Part shown: positions 8,741 through 17,657 of the stretch, one piece after another
How positions within the stretch are numbered: the stretch's first letter is position 1
Layout of the letters: each line of letters starts with the position of its first letter
Assembly (NCBI GenBank): GCA_963707695.1
Contig: CAVPQY010000002.1
Location: 248,001-312,000 of the forward strand
Source of the DNA: JAOPZW01 sp963707695
GTDB lineage: Bacteria; Actinomycetota; Thermoleophilia; Solirubrobacterales; Solirubrobacteraceae
Length of the DNA: 64,000 nt
Direction of reading: 5' to 3'
Made by a program: the position numbers and the translations under genes
Notes under the pieces: model-generated
Told to the model about the DNA's origin: nothing
Seen by the model: only the letters and a program-made list of their open reading frames with translations
Database searches by the model: none

Positions 8741-10339
8741 TCAGCCGACGATGACGCGGTCGCGGCCGGCGGCCTTGGCCCGGTACAGCGCGTCGTCGGC
8801 GCGCGCCAGCAGGCGGGTCGACGACTCGCGCCCGTCGAAGGCGACGATGCCGGCCGACGCCGTCTGGCCTTCGCCGACGGCGCTGCAGAGGCGCCCGACG
8901 ATCTGCGCGGCCGTGTCGACGTCGCAGTCGGGCAGGAGGATCGCGAACTCCTCGCCGCCGAGCCGGGCGAGGAGGTCGGTCGGGCGCAGCTGGGCCTGCC
9001 ACGTCGCGGCGGCCTCGCGCAGGAGGCGGTCGCCGGCCTGGTGGCCGTGGGTGTCGTTGTAGGCCTTGAAGCGGTCGAGGTCCAGGATCGCGACGCTCAG
9101 GCGCCGCCGGCGCGATCCGCGGCCGAGGAGCGTCGTCAGGCGGTCGTTGAGGGCGCGGCGGTTGGGCAGGCCGGTCAGGGGGTCCGTCGTCGCCTGGCGC
9201 TCGAGCGCGCCCACGAGCTCGGCGCGCTCGAGCGCGACCGCGGCTTCGTCGGCCACGAGGCCGAGCAGGCGGCCGAGCGGGTGGCGCAGCTCGGCCTGCG
9301 GCTCGGGCCACGTCAGGGCCAGGACGGCCTTGACGTCGTCGTCGTCGCAGACCGGGACGAAGTACGCCGAGCCGGCCCGCAGCAAGGCGACCAGGCGGGG
9401 GTCCATCCGCCCGTCCCGGGTGGCGTCGGCCAGGAAGACGGGCAGGCCCGTGCGCTGTGCGACGCGGGCGCCATCGGTGTCCTCGGGGGTGCTGAGGGCG
9501 AAGGCCGGCGTCTCGGCGCCCAGGGTCAGCGGGTTGACCAGGTCGCCGTCGGCGGCCACGTCCCAGAGGGTCGCGGTGGCTGCGCCCGCGAGCTCGCGCG
9601 CCGCCGCGCACAGGACCTGGCGCACCTCGGTGGCGTGGGCGCGCGAGAGCGTCCGCGTGGCCTTCGCGACCGACACGAGCGTCGCGCTCTGCGTCGCGGC
9701 CTCCTGCTCGAGGCGGTGCCGGGCGGTGACGTCGCGGACCACGGTGAAGCCGCCGATGATCCGCCCGCCGTCGTCCCGCAGGGGGGAGAGGTCGATCTCC
9801 AGCACCGCCTTGGCGCGCTGTGCGGGGTGCACGAACGTCTGGCGTTCGCCGCGCAGCGTGGCGCCGAAGCGCTCCGAGAAGGGCTCGACGAGCTCGGGCG
9901 GGAGGATCTCGGGCAGGCGCCGGCCGACGATCTCGTCCGTGCGCCAGCCCAGCAGGCCGAGGGCCGGCCCGGTGAGGCTCACGAAGCGCAGGTCGGCGTC
10001 GAAGAGGAGCACCGAGGTGTCGGGCATCTGCTCCAGGAGGGTTCGGTAGCGCGCCTCGCTCCAGTGCAGCGCGCGCCCCGCGCCGCCCCTGCGGCGCTCG
10101 AGCACGAGCAGGACGAGGGCGCCGAGCGTCGCCGACGAGGCGAGCAGCACGAGCACCTCCGAGGCGGCCGCGGAGACCTGCACGAGGATGCTGGCGAGGC
10201 AGATCGCGGCCGCGAGCACCACGAGGAGGACGACGGGGCCGTCCACGGGCGATCGCGTTCCGCTGCGCGCGCGAGTCCTCACCCACGCCCCATCGGCGGA
10301 TGGGGCGCGGGACGTGAGGGGTGCGGACGATCGGTCCAC
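8741..10339 (-). CDS. Membrane diguanylate cyclase with PAS and GAF domains
   Basis: 532 residues. Two hydrophobic segments lie at about 33-55 and 60-80, then a PAS domain (YRTLLEQMPDTSVLLFDADL) at about 95-210, a GAF-like domain at about 220-360, and a GGDEF domain at about 370-532. The active-site loop is GGEEF, and an inhibitory I-site RxxD (RPTD) sits five residues before it, so the enzyme should make c-di-GMP from GTP and be product-inhibited. Substrate and metal motifs DPLTGLPNRRAL and ILDLDRFKAYND are intact. No EAL or HD-GYP domain occurs in the window. The GTG start lies three bases after the stop of the GT39 gene, so it is probably in that operon and may link envelope glycosylation to c-di-GMP. 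Confidence 0.9.
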   Translation of the reverse strand: MDRSSAPLTSRAPSADGAWVRTRARSGTRSPVDGPVVLLVVLAAAICLASILVQVSAAASEVLVLLASSATLGALVLLVLERRRGGAGRALHWSEARYRTLLEQMPDTSVLLFDADLRFVSLTGPALGLLGWRTDEIVGRRLPEILPPELVEPFSERFGATLRGERQTFVHPAQRAKAVLEIDLSPLRDDGGRIIGGFTVVRDVTARHRLEQEAATQSATLVSVAKATRTLSRAHATEVRQVLCAAARELAGAATATLWDVAADGDLVNPLTLGAETPAFALSTPEDTDGARVAQRTGLPVFLADATRDGRMDPRLVALLRAGSAYFVPVCDDDDVKAVLALTWPEPQAELRHPLGRLLGLVADEAAVALERAELVGALERQATTDPLTGLPNRRALNDRLTTLLGRGSRRRRLSVAILDLDRFKAYNDTHGHQAGDRLLREAAATWQAQLRPTDLLARLGGEEFAILLPDCDVDTAAQIVGRLCSAVGEGQTASAGIVAFDGRESSTRLLARADDALYRAKAAGRDRVIVG

Positions 10340-10342
10340 GGC

Positions 10343-12328
10343 TCAGGCCGCGGAGGCGCGCAGCGCGGCGGCCTTGCCCTGCAGGTCGTACAGGCCGCTG
10401 ACAGAGGCGACCCGGGTGCCGACCTGCTGCACGGTCGCCAGGACGGCGGACGCGCCGGTCCGCCCGTCCTGGGGCATCCCGCCGGTGGTGCCGTCCGCGA
10501 GGACCCACCGGACCTTCCCCGACGCGACGGCGTCGGCCAGCCAGGACACGCTGACCGCGCTCTCGCGGCCGGAGAAGCCGCCGAGGCCGGCGACGTCGGC
10601 GTTCGCGGTGAGGATCGCGCCCGCCGCCCCGGCCTGGCTCGCCACGGCGACCGTCCCGCCGCCGTGGGCCTGCGCGTAGGCGAGCGCGGCCGGCAGCGAC
10701 GTCGTGTCGCCGCCGAACATGCCACCGGCGGCCGCCGCGCCCGCGGGGGCGGCGCCGCGGCCCAGGGCGGGCGGCCCCGCGCCGGCCGCGCCCTGCGGCG
10801 CGCCGCCGCGTCCGCCGCCGCCCATGAGCCCGGTCGAGGCCGGGCCGCCGGCCGGGAACGTCCCGTTGGTGGCGTGGCCGAGGGTCTGCACCGACCAGGA
10901 GGCGGGCGCGATCAGCAGGACGCCGAGCACGCCGGCGAGCGCCAGCGCCCGCGGGCGCGGCCGCAGGCCCTCGGCGGCGACCGCGAAGGCGCCGAGCACG
11001 CCGACGGCGCCGAGCACCGGTGGCAGCCACCCCAGCCGGCCGCCCTGGTCGTCGAGGACCATGAGCTCGGTCACGACGCCGCCCGCGACCAAGAGGGGCC
11101 CGGCGGTGCGGGCCACGCGGCCGCCCCGCGCGACCTCGGCCGCACCGGCGCCGACGAGCGCCGCGGTGAACGGTGCCAGGGCCGAGACGTAGTAGGGGTG
11201 GAAGATCCCGGAGGCCTGGCTGAAGGCGATCGCGGTGACCGCGAACGCGCCGCCCACGGCGATCGTCCAGCCCGTCCGGGGGTCGGTGCGGCGCAGCCGC
11301 GTGACGGCGACGAGGAGGACGGCGGCGACCACGGCGGCGCCGAGCAGCCAGCCCGCCTGTCCCCCCAGGGCGCTGTTGAGCAGGCGCAGGGGACCGGGGC
11401 TGCCGCCGAACAGGCCGCCCGGCCCACCGCCGGGCCCGCCCGCGCCGCCCGCGGCGCCGGCCGGCCCGCCGCTCTGCCCCGCCAGCCGGCCGAGGCCGTT
11501 GTAGCCGAGGATGAGCGACCAGATCGAGTTGTCGTCGGTTCCGGACACCCACGGGCGGTCGGCGGCCGGGGTCAGCCACACGAGCACGGGCCAGGCCAGC
11601 CCGACGGCGACGAGGGCGGCGCCGGCGGCCGCGAGCTGACGGGCGGCCGCGACGCGGCCCCGCGGACCGACCCAGAGCCAGGCCGCGGCGAGGCCGGGCA
11701 CCACGAGCAGCGCGGCCGCCATCTTCGCCTCGAACCCGAGGCCGACGCAGACCCCGGCCAGGACGAGCCAGCGCGTGCGGCCGTCCTCGAGCCCGCGGAC
11801 GACGGCCCACAGCGCGGCGGTGCAGCAGAGGACGAGCAGCGCATCGGGGTTGTTGTGGCGCGAGATCGCGACGGTGATCGGCGTCAGGGCGAGCACGAGG
11901 CCCGCCGCGAAGCCCGCCGCGCGGCCGAACCGCCGGCGCGTCAGGTCGTAGGCCAGCCCGACCGTCGCGACGCCCATGAGCGCCTGCGGGACGAGGAGGC
12001 TCCACGCGGAGAAGCCGAAGGCCCGGGCGGACAGTGCCTGCACCCACAGGCTCAGCGGCGGCTTGTCGACGGTCATCACGCCGCCGGCGTCGAAGGAGCC
12101 GAAGAGGAAGGCGTGCCAGCTCTCCGTCATCGAGCGCACGGCCGCGCTGTAGTACTCGTTGGCGAGGCCGTTGCGGCTCAGCGACCACAGGTCCAGGACG
12201 GCGGCGAGCACGAGCAGGAGGAGGAGCTCGGGCCGGGCCGCGGTGCGCGTGCGCGGCACGGCGTGGTCGCGGCCGGCGGCGATCGCCCCGGCGCGGCTCA
12301 GGGGGGAGATGACGGAGGAGGTCGACAC
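10343..12328 (-). CDS. GT39-family membrane glycosyltransferase (YkcB/ArnT-like)
   Basis: 661 residues with about 10-12 membrane segments. Near the N-terminus the loop NEYYSAAVRSM and VMTVDKPPLSLWVQ hold the conserved acidic catalytic residues of GT39/ArnT-like enzymes, which transfer sugars from polyprenyl-phosphate donors outside the membrane. A Gly/Pro/Ala-rich loop at about 275-320 is typical of actinobacterial members. The C-terminal soluble part (about 510-661; FSGRESAVSVSWLADAV, RWVLADGT) matches the YkcA/B-type extracellular tail. The GTG start follows the GT2-GtrA gene by 64 bases. That gene could make or flip the polyprenyl-phosphate sugar that this enzyme uses. Confidence 0.88.
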   Translation of the reverse strand: MSTSSVISPLSRAGAIAAGRDHAVPRTRTAARPELLLLLVLAAVLDLWSLSRNGLANEYYSAAVRSMTESWHAFLFGSFDAGGVMTVDKPPLSLWVQALSARAFGFSAWSLLVPQALMGVATVGLAYDLTRRRFGRAAGFAAGLVLALTPITVAISRHNNPDALLVLCCTAALWAVVRGLEDGRTRWLVLAGVCVGLGFEAKMAAALLVVPGLAAAWLWVGPRGRVAAARQLAAAGAALVAVGLAWPVLVWLTPAADRPWVSGTDDNSIWSLILGYNGLGRLAGQSGGPAGAAGGAGGPGGGPGGLFGGSPGPLRLLNSALGGQAGWLLGAAVVAAVLLVAVTRLRRTDPRTGWTIAVGGAFAVTAIAFSQASGIFHPYYVSALAPFTAALVGAGAAEVARGGRVARTAGPLLVAGGVVTELMVLDDQGGRLGWLPPVLGAVGVLGAFAVAAEGLRPRPRALALAGVLGVLLIAPASWSVQTLGHATNGTFPAGGPASTGLMGGGGRGGAPQGAAGAGPPALGRGAAPAGAAAAGGMFGGDTTSLPAALAYAQAHGGGTVAVASQAGAAGAILTANADVAGLGGFSGRESAVSVSWLADAVASGKVRWVLADGTTGGMPQDGRTGASAVLATVQQVGTRVASVSGLYDLQGKAAALRASAA

Positions 12329-12392
12329 GGTGGCAGGGTCCCTTCGGCGGGTCGGTGGCGGGCGGATGGGGTGGACGGGTGGGTCGGGCCGG

Positions 12393-13607
12393 TCAGGCGT
12401 CGGCGCGGTCGAGCGCCATGGCCAGGCGCCGCAGGGCGCCGGTGCGCTGGCCGCGGGCGAAGACCCACGAGCGCAGCGCCACGAACCGGCTCACCGTCGC
12501 GCCGATCCCGGCGACGACGAGCACGGCGAGCTCGACCGCCCGCGACGGGCGCGGGTCCAGGCCCTGCAGGACCCACAGCGAGCCGGTCGTAAGGGCGACG
12601 GTGAGCGCGTAGACGACCGCGCCGCGCGCGTGCTGGAGCACGTGCTCGTGGCGGCCGCGGACGCGGAAGGTGAAGCGCCGGTTGGCCTCGGTGTTGCCGA
12701 CGGCCGTGATCGCCAGCGCTGCGGCGTTCGCGCCCGTCGGGCCGAGCGACCCGCGCAGCAGCACGAAGAGCAGCGCGAAGGCGAGCGTCGAGACGGCCCC
12801 GACCGCGAGGAAGCGCGTCAGGCGCGCGCCCGCCAGCAGGCGGCCGACGCCGCGCAGGTCCTCGAGGGCGGTGCGTACGACGTCGACCCGCGAGTCGGGG
12901 TCGTCGACCCAGTCGACCGGCACCTCGTGGATGCGCAGGCCCACGCGCTGGGCGGCGACCAGCAGCTCGGTGTCGAAGAACCAGCCGTCGTCGCGCACCT
13001 CGGGGAGCAGCCGGCGCGCGGCGTCGGCACGCAGGGCCTTGAAGCCGCACTGGGCGTCGGAGAAGCGGGCGCCCAGCGACGCGTGCAGCAGGTGGTTGTA
13101 GGTGCGTGAGATGACCTCGCGCCTGGCGCTGCGCACGACGTGCGCGCCGCGCGCCAGCCGCGTGCCGATGGCGACGTCGCTGTGGCCGGAGACCAGTGGG
13201 GCGACGAGCGGCAGCAGCGCGTTGAGGTCCGTCGAGAGGTCGACGTCCATGTAGGCGACGACGTCCGCGTCGCTGGCCGACCAGGCGGCGCGCAGCGCGC
13301 GGCCGCGTCCCTTCTGGGTCAGGTCGAGCACGGCGACGCCCGGCAGGTCGGCGGCCAGCACGGCCGCGACCCGCGCGGTGGCGTCGGTGCTCGCGTTGTT
13401 GGCGATGACGATGCGCCAGGAGAAGGGCAGGTGCTGCGCGAGGTGATCGTGCAGGCGCCGGATCGAGGCGGCCAGGACGCGCTGCTCGTTGAAGACCGGG
13501 ACGACGACGTCGATCGCCGGATGGGCCTCGAGGCCGGCGTCCGGTCCGGGCGCGGGGCTGGGGAGGAGGGTCGCCGGAGGCATGGGCCCACGGTCGGGCC
13601 CACGCAC
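12393..13607 (-). CDS. GT2 polyprenyl-phosphate glycosyltransferase fused to GtrA
   Basis: 404 residues. Residues about 30-260 are a GT2 domain of the dolichyl-phosphate glucosyl/mannosyltransferase type: VVVPVFNEQRVLAASIRRL, the metal-binding MDVDLSTD, and QCGFKALRADAARRLLPEV. Residues about 265-390 form a GtrA domain with four membrane helices (TRFLAVGAVSTLAFALLF), which is thought to flip the lipid-linked sugar. The fusion places synthesis and flipping in one protein. The start could be the GTG at 13607 or the ATG at 13583; the first makes a leader-free start with TAGCGC six bases upstream, but that box lacks the final T. It heads a probable operon with GT39, diguanylate cyclase and kinase. 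Confidence 0.88.
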   Translation of the reverse strand: MRGPDRGPMPPATLLPSPAPGPDAGLEAHPAIDVVVPVFNEQRVLAASIRRLHDHLAQHLPFSWRIVIANNASTDATARVAAVLAADLPGVAVLDLTQKGRGRALRAAWSASDADVVAYMDVDLSTDLNALLPLVAPLVSGHSDVAIGTRLARGAHVVRSARREVISRTYNHLLHASLGARFSDAQCGFKALRADAARRLLPEVRDDGWFFDTELLVAAQRVGLRIHEVPVDWVDDPDSRVDVVRTALEDLRGVGRLLAGARLTRFLAVGAVSTLAFALLFVLLRGSLGPTGANAAALAITAVGNTEANRRFTFRVRGRHEHVLQHARGAVVYALTVALTTGSLWVLQGLDPRPSRAVELAVLVVAGIGATVSRFVALRSWVFARGQRTGALRRLAMALDRADA

Positions 13608-13616
13608 GAGAGGGCG

Positions 13617-14096
13617 CTAGGACGTGCCTGGGAGCTCGCTGGGGAAGTGGGCGAGCACCCACTCGGGGCCGAGCACGGGACGGCGGTAGGAGCGCCCGTG
13701 GACCGGCACGTAGTCGCGCGTCCGCGGGTCCATCGGCAGGTCGCGCTCGACCGGGTACCACTCGTTGTGCTCGGCGATGAGCTCGTTGAGCTCGTCGAAG
13801 CGGTAGGCATGGGCGCGCTCGCGCCAGCGCGCGGCGAACGCGGCCCGGTCGTGGCCGAGGGCCTCGCGCAACGCCCCGTAGTCGCGGGCCGCCCGCCTCC
13901 GCGCGGCGGCGATGCCGCTGTCGATCTCGCCGAGGCGCTCCATCCAGCGGGGGCGCACGCCGGCCTTGAGGTAGCTCTCGACGCTGCGCTGGGTCTGGCG
14001 CGTGCGGCGCGACAGCGGCCGGCCGACGCCCTCGCGCTCGTCGAGGTCGCGGCGGACGAGGCGCTCGACCGAGGTACGGCGGTCGTCCTGCTCCAT
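13617..14096 (-). CDS. Conserved hypothetical protein
   Basis: 159 residues, soluble, highly charged, with no signal or membrane segment. The N-terminal half is basic and helical (RRTSVERLVRRDLDEREGV); the C-terminal half has many aromatics (NEWYPVERDLPMDPRTRDYV). I do not recognise the family. It lies ten bases ahead of the GT2-GtrA gene on the same strand, so it may be the first gene of the envelope operon. TAGAGT seven bases before its ATG gives the operon a likely leaderless promoter. Confidence 0.65.
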   Translation of the reverse strand: MEQDDRRTSVERLVRRDLDEREGVGRPLSRRTRQTQRSVESYLKAGVRPRWMERLGEIDSGIAAARRRAARDYGALREALGHDRAAFAARWRERAHAYRFDELNELIAEHNEWYPVERDLPMDPRTRDYVPVHGRSYRRPVLGPEWVLAHFPSELPGTS

Positions 14097-14103
14097 CGGC
14101 TCC

Positions 14104-14109
14104 ACTCTA
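14104..14109 (-). promoter_or_regulatory. -10 box of a leaderless promoter
   Basis: TAGAGT on the minus strand, seven bases before the ATG at 14096. It is the probable promoter of the leftward run 14096 to 7735. Confidence 0.5.
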
Positions 14110-14204
14110 GGCCGTGCCCGCGGCGCCCCGGGCCGCGCGTCGGGGCGGGTACGCGGGGTGCGACGGGGCCGCGCCGCGGGCGGCGGTCGGGCATCCTGCA
14201 GGCC

Positions 14205-15425
14205 ATGGAGCTCCTCGTCATCGGCGCCGGCGGCGTCGGGTCTGCCGCCGCGGTCGTCGCGCTGCGCCGGCCCTTCGTCGACCGCGTCGTCCTGGCCGAC
14301 GTCGACGCCGGCCGCGCGGCGGCGGCCGCGGCCGCCTCGGGCGACCCGGCGCGGGCGCGCGCCGAGGTCGTCGACGCCTCGAGCCGGGCCGACGTCCTCG
14401 CCCTGCTGGCCCGCACGCGGCCGGACGCGGTCCTCAACGCCTGCGACCCGCGCTTCAACGAGCCGATCTTCGCCGCGTGCCTGGAGGCCCGCGTCACGTA
14501 CGTCGACATGGCGATGACGCTGTCGCGCCCGCACCCCGAGCGACCCCACGAGGAGCCGGGCGTCCTGCTGGGACAGCACCAGCTCGACCAGGACGGGCCC
14601 TGGCGCGAGGCCGGGCTGCTCGCCCTCGTCGGCATGGGCGTCGAGCCGGGCCTGTCCGACGTCTTCGCCCGCCACGCCCAGGACGAGCTCTTCTCCGAGA
14701 TCGACGAGGTCGCCGTGCGCGACGGCTCGGACCTCGTGGTCGAGGGGTACGAGTTCGCCCCGACGTTCTCGGTCTGGACGACGATCGAGGAGTGCCTGAA
14801 CCCCCCGCTCGTCTGGGAGCGCGACCGTGGCTTCTTCACGACGCCGCCGTTCTCCGAGCCCGAGGTCTTCGACTTCCCCGAGGGCATCGGCCCCGTCGAG
14901 TGCGTCAACGTCGAGCACGAGGAGGTCGTCCTCGTCCCGCGCTGGGTCGACTGCCGCCGCGTGACCTTCAAGTACGGCCTGGGCGCGGAGTTCATCGAGG
15001 TCCTGCAGGTCCTGCACAAGCTCGGGCTCGATCGGACCGAGCCGGTCGGCGTGCGCGGCACCCAGGTCAGCCCGCGCGACGTCGTGGCCGCGACGCTGCC
15101 CGACCCCGCCACGCTGGGCGAGCGCATGCACGGACGCACGTGCGCCGGGACCCTCGTGACCGGCACGGGCAAGGACGGCCGCCCGCGCCGGACCTACCTC
15201 TACCACGTGGCCGACAACCAGCGGACGATGGCCGAGTACGGCTGCCAGGCCGTCGTGTGGCAGACGGCGATCAACCCGATCGCCGCGCTCGAGCTCCTCG
15301 ACGCCGGCACGTGGTCGGGCACCGGCGTGCTCGGCCCCGAGGCCTTCCCGGCAGCGCCGTTCCTCGACCTGCTCGCCGCCTACGGGGCGCCCCACGGGGT
15401 ACGTGAGGAGGTCCCGGTGGCCTGA
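14205..15425 (+). CDS. Saccharopine dehydrogenase family protein
   Basis: 406 residues. The N-terminal Rossmann fold starts directly with LLVIGAGGVGSAAAVVAL, followed by VVLADVD and NACDPRFNEPIFAACLEA as in saccharopine and lysine 6-dehydrogenases. The C-terminal part (FTTPPFSEPEVFDFPEGIG, VNVEHEEVVLVPRW) resembles the family's substrate domain. The reaction is probably an NAD(P)-dependent oxidation or reduction of a lysine-derived imine adduct, but the exact substrate is not clear. It stands alone; the 3' end overlaps the convergent nitronate monooxygenase gene by 46 bases. Confidence 0.85.
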   Translation: MELLVIGAGGVGSAAAVVALRRPFVDRVVLADVDAGRAAAAAAASGDPARARAEVVDASSRADVLALLARTRPDAVLNACDPRFNEPIFAACLEARVTYVDMAMTLSRPHPERPHEEPGVLLGQHQLDQDGPWREAGLLALVGMGVEPGLSDVFARHAQDELFSEIDEVAVRDGSDLVVEGYEFAPTFSVWTTIEECLNPPLVWERDRGFFTTPPFSEPEVFDFPEGIGPVECVNVEHEEVVLVPRWVDCRRVTFKYGLGAEFIEVLQVLHKLGLDRTEPVGVRGTQVSPRDVVAATLPDPATLGERMHGRTCAGTLVTGTGKDGRPRRTYLYHVADNQRTMAEYGCQAVVWQTAINPIAALELLDAGTWSGTGVLGPEAFPAAPFLDLLAAYGAPHGVREEVPVA

Positions 15426-16468
15426 GCCGCGGCGGCCGCGAGCGCCTCACGCGCCTCGGCCGTCAGGCGACGCGCGAGCGCCCCGGCCGGCTCCTCGCGG
15501 GCGAGGCCGTGCGCCTGGCCGGCCCAGAGGTTGATCGCCTCGGGGTCCCCGGCCCCGCGCGCGGCCGCGCGCACGGGCGCGGTGACGTGGTGGACCTCCG
15601 GGTAGGCGCTCGGCGCGTCGTCGTGCTCGCGCAGGAACCGGTTGACCAGGCCCCGCGCCAGCCGGCCGGTGAAGGCCCGCGTCAGCGCGGTCGGCGTCGC
15701 GGGGTCCGCGAGCGCGGCGCGGTGGGGGGCCGAGGTCGCCGCCTCGGGCGTGAGCAGCAGCGCCGTCCCGAGCTGCGCCGCGGCCGCCCCGGCGGCGAGC
15801 ACCGCGGCCAGGCCGCGGCCCGTGGCGATCCCGCCCGAGGCGACGAGGGGCAGGTCGACCTCCGCGGCGACGAGCTGGAGCAGGACCAGCAGCGTCAAGT
15901 CCCCCGGCGCCGCGTCGTCGAAGCCGCCGCGGTGCCCGCCGGCCTCGACCCCCTGGACGACGAGCGCGTCCGCGCCGGCCCGCGCGGCGGCCGCCGCCTC
16001 GGCGGGCGTCGTCACGGTCACCCAGACCGCGCTGCCGCGATCCTGGAGGCGCGCGACGACGCCGGGCGCCGGGCAGCCGAAGGCGAACGAGACCACGGCC
16101 GGGGCGGCCGCGGCGAGGAGGTCGAGCTTGGCTGCGTGGGCGTCGTCGTCGTGGCGCGGCTCGCCCAGCGGCACGCCGGCGCGCGTCGCCTCGGGTGCCA
16201 GTCGCGCCGCGTAGCGGGCGACGACGCCGCGGTCGGCTGCGGGGCCGGGCGGGGCGAAGAGGTTGACGCCGACCGGGCGCGGCGTGGCCGCGCGCAGCGC
16301 GTCGAGCTCGGCCGCGACGGCGTCCGGCGCGCGGTAGCCCGCCGCCAGCATCCCGAGCCCGCCCGCGTCGCTGACCGCGGCCGCGAGGGCCGGCGTCGAC
16401 GGCCCGCCGGCGAGGGGGGCCGAGACGACCGGCAGCTCGAGGTCGCGGGGGCTCAGGCGGGTGGCCAC
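15380..16468 (-). CDS. Nitronate monooxygenase (2-nitropropane dioxygenase family)
   Basis: 362 residues, a TIM-barrel FMN enzyme. Seen motifs: VVSAPLAGGPSTPALAAAV at the N-terminus, GVNLFAP, VSFAFGCP, ALVVQGVEAGGHRG (the HxG flavin loop) and PLVASGGIATGRGLAAVLAA with AAQLGTALLL (phosphate binding). The catalytic His of class I enzymes is the one in GGHRG. It oxidises alkyl nitronates or detoxifies propionate-3-nitronate. The C-terminal tail reads into the 3' end of the opposite gene. The start is a GTG. Confidence 0.85.
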   Translation of the reverse strand: MATRLSPRDLELPVVSAPLAGGPSTPALAAAVSDAGGLGMLAAGYRAPDAVAAELDALRAATPRPVGVNLFAPPGPAADRGVVARYAARLAPEATRAGVPLGEPRHDDDAHAAKLDLLAAAAPAVVSFAFGCPAPGVVARLQDRGSAVWVTVTTPAEAAAAARAGADALVVQGVEAGGHRGGFDDAAPGDLTLLVLLQLVAAEVDLPLVASGGIATGRGLAAVLAAGAAAAQLGTALLLTPEAATSAPHRAALADPATPTALTRAFTGRLARGLVNRFLREHDDAPSAYPEVHHVTAPVRAAARGAGDPEAINLWAGQAHGLAREEPAGALARRLTAEAREALAAAAAQATGTSSRTPWGAP

Positions 16469-16496
16469 AGACCGCTCCTACCCGGCGCGCGGCGGG

Positions 16497-16502
16497 TACC
16501 GT
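16497..16502 (+). promoter_or_regulatory. -10 box of a leaderless promoter
   Basis: TACCGT, eight bases before the ATG of the ohr gene at 16511. Confidence 0.5.
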
Positions 16503-16510
16503 CCTTCTCC

Positions 16511-16963
16511 ATGGCACAGACCCTGTACACGGCCCGCGCCCACACGACGGGCGGCCGCGACGGTCGCGCGACCACCGTCGACGGCCGCCACGACCTGCTC
16601 ATCAAGGTCCCGAAGGAGATGGGCGGCCCCGACGAGCCGGAGGCGACGAACCCCGAGGAGCTCTTCGCGCTCGGCTACGGCGCCTGCTTCCTCAGCGCCC
16701 TGTCGCTCGTCGCGCGCTCGCAGAAGATCTCGGCCAAGGCGTTCCACATCGACAGCGCCGTCTCGCTCGTCCAGGACGAGGGCGGCTTCTCCGTCGCCGT
16801 CGAGCTCCACGGCGAGCTCCCCGGCGTCGACGACGATCGCGCGGCGGAGCTCATGCGGACCGCCCACACGGTCTGCCCGTACTCCAGGGCCACCCGCGGC
16901 AACATCCCGGTCAAGCTCTTCGTGGGCGACCGCGAGGTGGACGGCGCGCACGCGAGCGCCTGA
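16511..16963 (+). CDS. ohr: Organic hydroperoxide resistance protein
   Basis: 150 residues, full length for Ohr. It starts LYTARAHTTGGRDGRATTVD and has TNPEELFALGYGACFLSAL with the peroxidatic Cys, and VCPYSRATRGN with the resolving Cys near the C-terminus. It reduces organic and fatty acid hydroperoxides using a thiol such as a dihydrolipoyl protein. No ohrR regulator is adjacent. The gene converges on the methyltransferase gene. A short inverted repeat (GCGCC/GGCGC, 16956-16969) holds its stop codon in the loop. Confidence 0.92.
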   Translation: MAQTLYTARAHTTGGRDGRATTVDGRHDLLIKVPKEMGGPDEPEATNPEELFALGYGACFLSALSLVARSQKISAKAFHIDSAVSLVQDEGGFSVAVELHGELPGVDDDRAAELMRTAHTVCPYSRATRGNIPVKLFVGDREVDGAHASA

Positions 16964-17002
16964 GGGCGCGGGCGGGGCCGCGGCGTGCGGATCCTCCTGG
17001 TC

Positions 17003-17623
17003 CTAGCCGCCGCGCACCCGCAGCCGGTGGACCCGCACCCGCGGGCCGGCGGCGTCGCGCGTCGACCGGATCGACCACGTCGCCGCGGCCGCCTCCAGGA
17101 AGCGCTCGGCCGGCACCCGTCCGGGGTCGGCGAGCCAGACCTCGCCGCGTGCGTCGACGAGCCGGGGGAGGAGCGCCAGCAGCGCGTCGACCATCCGCTG
17201 CTCGTAGAGGACGTCGGAGGCGAGCACGAGGTCCCAGGGCGCACCGTCCAGCAGCGGCCCGGGCTCGTCCCAGGCCACGCGCCCGGTGGCCAGCGCGGTC
17301 CCGTTGACCTCGGCGTTGCGGGCGGCGGCGCGCACCGCCTCCTCCGACCAGTCCGTGGCCAGCACGCGCGCGCCGCCCAGGGCCGCGACGACGCTCGGGA
17401 GCCCGAGACCGCAGCCGAGCTCGAGCACCCGCCGCCCGCCGAGCGTGCGCGCCGACACCGCGCGCGCCAGCGCGATCGAGCTGGGCCACACCTCCGCCCA
17501 GTAGGGCAGGAACTCCTCGGTCTCGAAGGCGTGCTCGTCGAGCAGCGCCTCGGTGTCGCGCGGGCGGAACAGCACGAGGTCGCGGCCTCCCAGCGGCACG
17601 ATGTCCTCCACCCAGTCGTCCAA
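17003..17623 (-). CDS. Class I SAM-dependent methyltransferase (protein-lysine type)
   Basis: 206 residues. The SAM-binding motif VLELGCGLGLPSVVAA is at about residue 66, the acidic loop ATDWSEEAV follows, and LVLASDVLYE is the late motif typical of the METTL21/ETFB-lysine methyltransferase group. This group methylates protein lysines in many cases; a small-molecule target cannot be excluded. The start is probably TTG at 17623. The gene is divergent from the STAS gene with only 34 bases between. Confidence 0.8.
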   Translation of the reverse strand: MDDWVEDIVPLGGRDLVLFRPRDTEALLDEHAFETEEFLPYWAEVWPSSIALARAVSARTLGGRRVLELGCGLGLPSVVAALGGARVLATDWSEEAVRAAARNAEVNGTALATGRVAWDEPGPLLDGAPWDLVLASDVLYEQRMVDALLALLPRLVDARGEVWLADPGRVPAERFLEAAAATWSIRSTRDAAGPRVRVHRLRVRGG

Positions 17624-17657
17624 GGACCCCGAGTCTGACGGTAGTGTCCGCGCCGCG

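Noticed and set aside
8373..12188. A 1271-codon minus frame over the cyclase and GT39 genes
   Set aside because: Same reason: a third-frame shadow caused by high GC. Only its last residues are real, as the N-terminus of the kinase.
9041..12592. A long plus-strand frame of about 1180 codons opposite the GT39 and cyclase genes
   Set aside because: Arg/Gly/Ala-rich composition without domains; the minus strand carries clear GT39 and GGDEF motifs.
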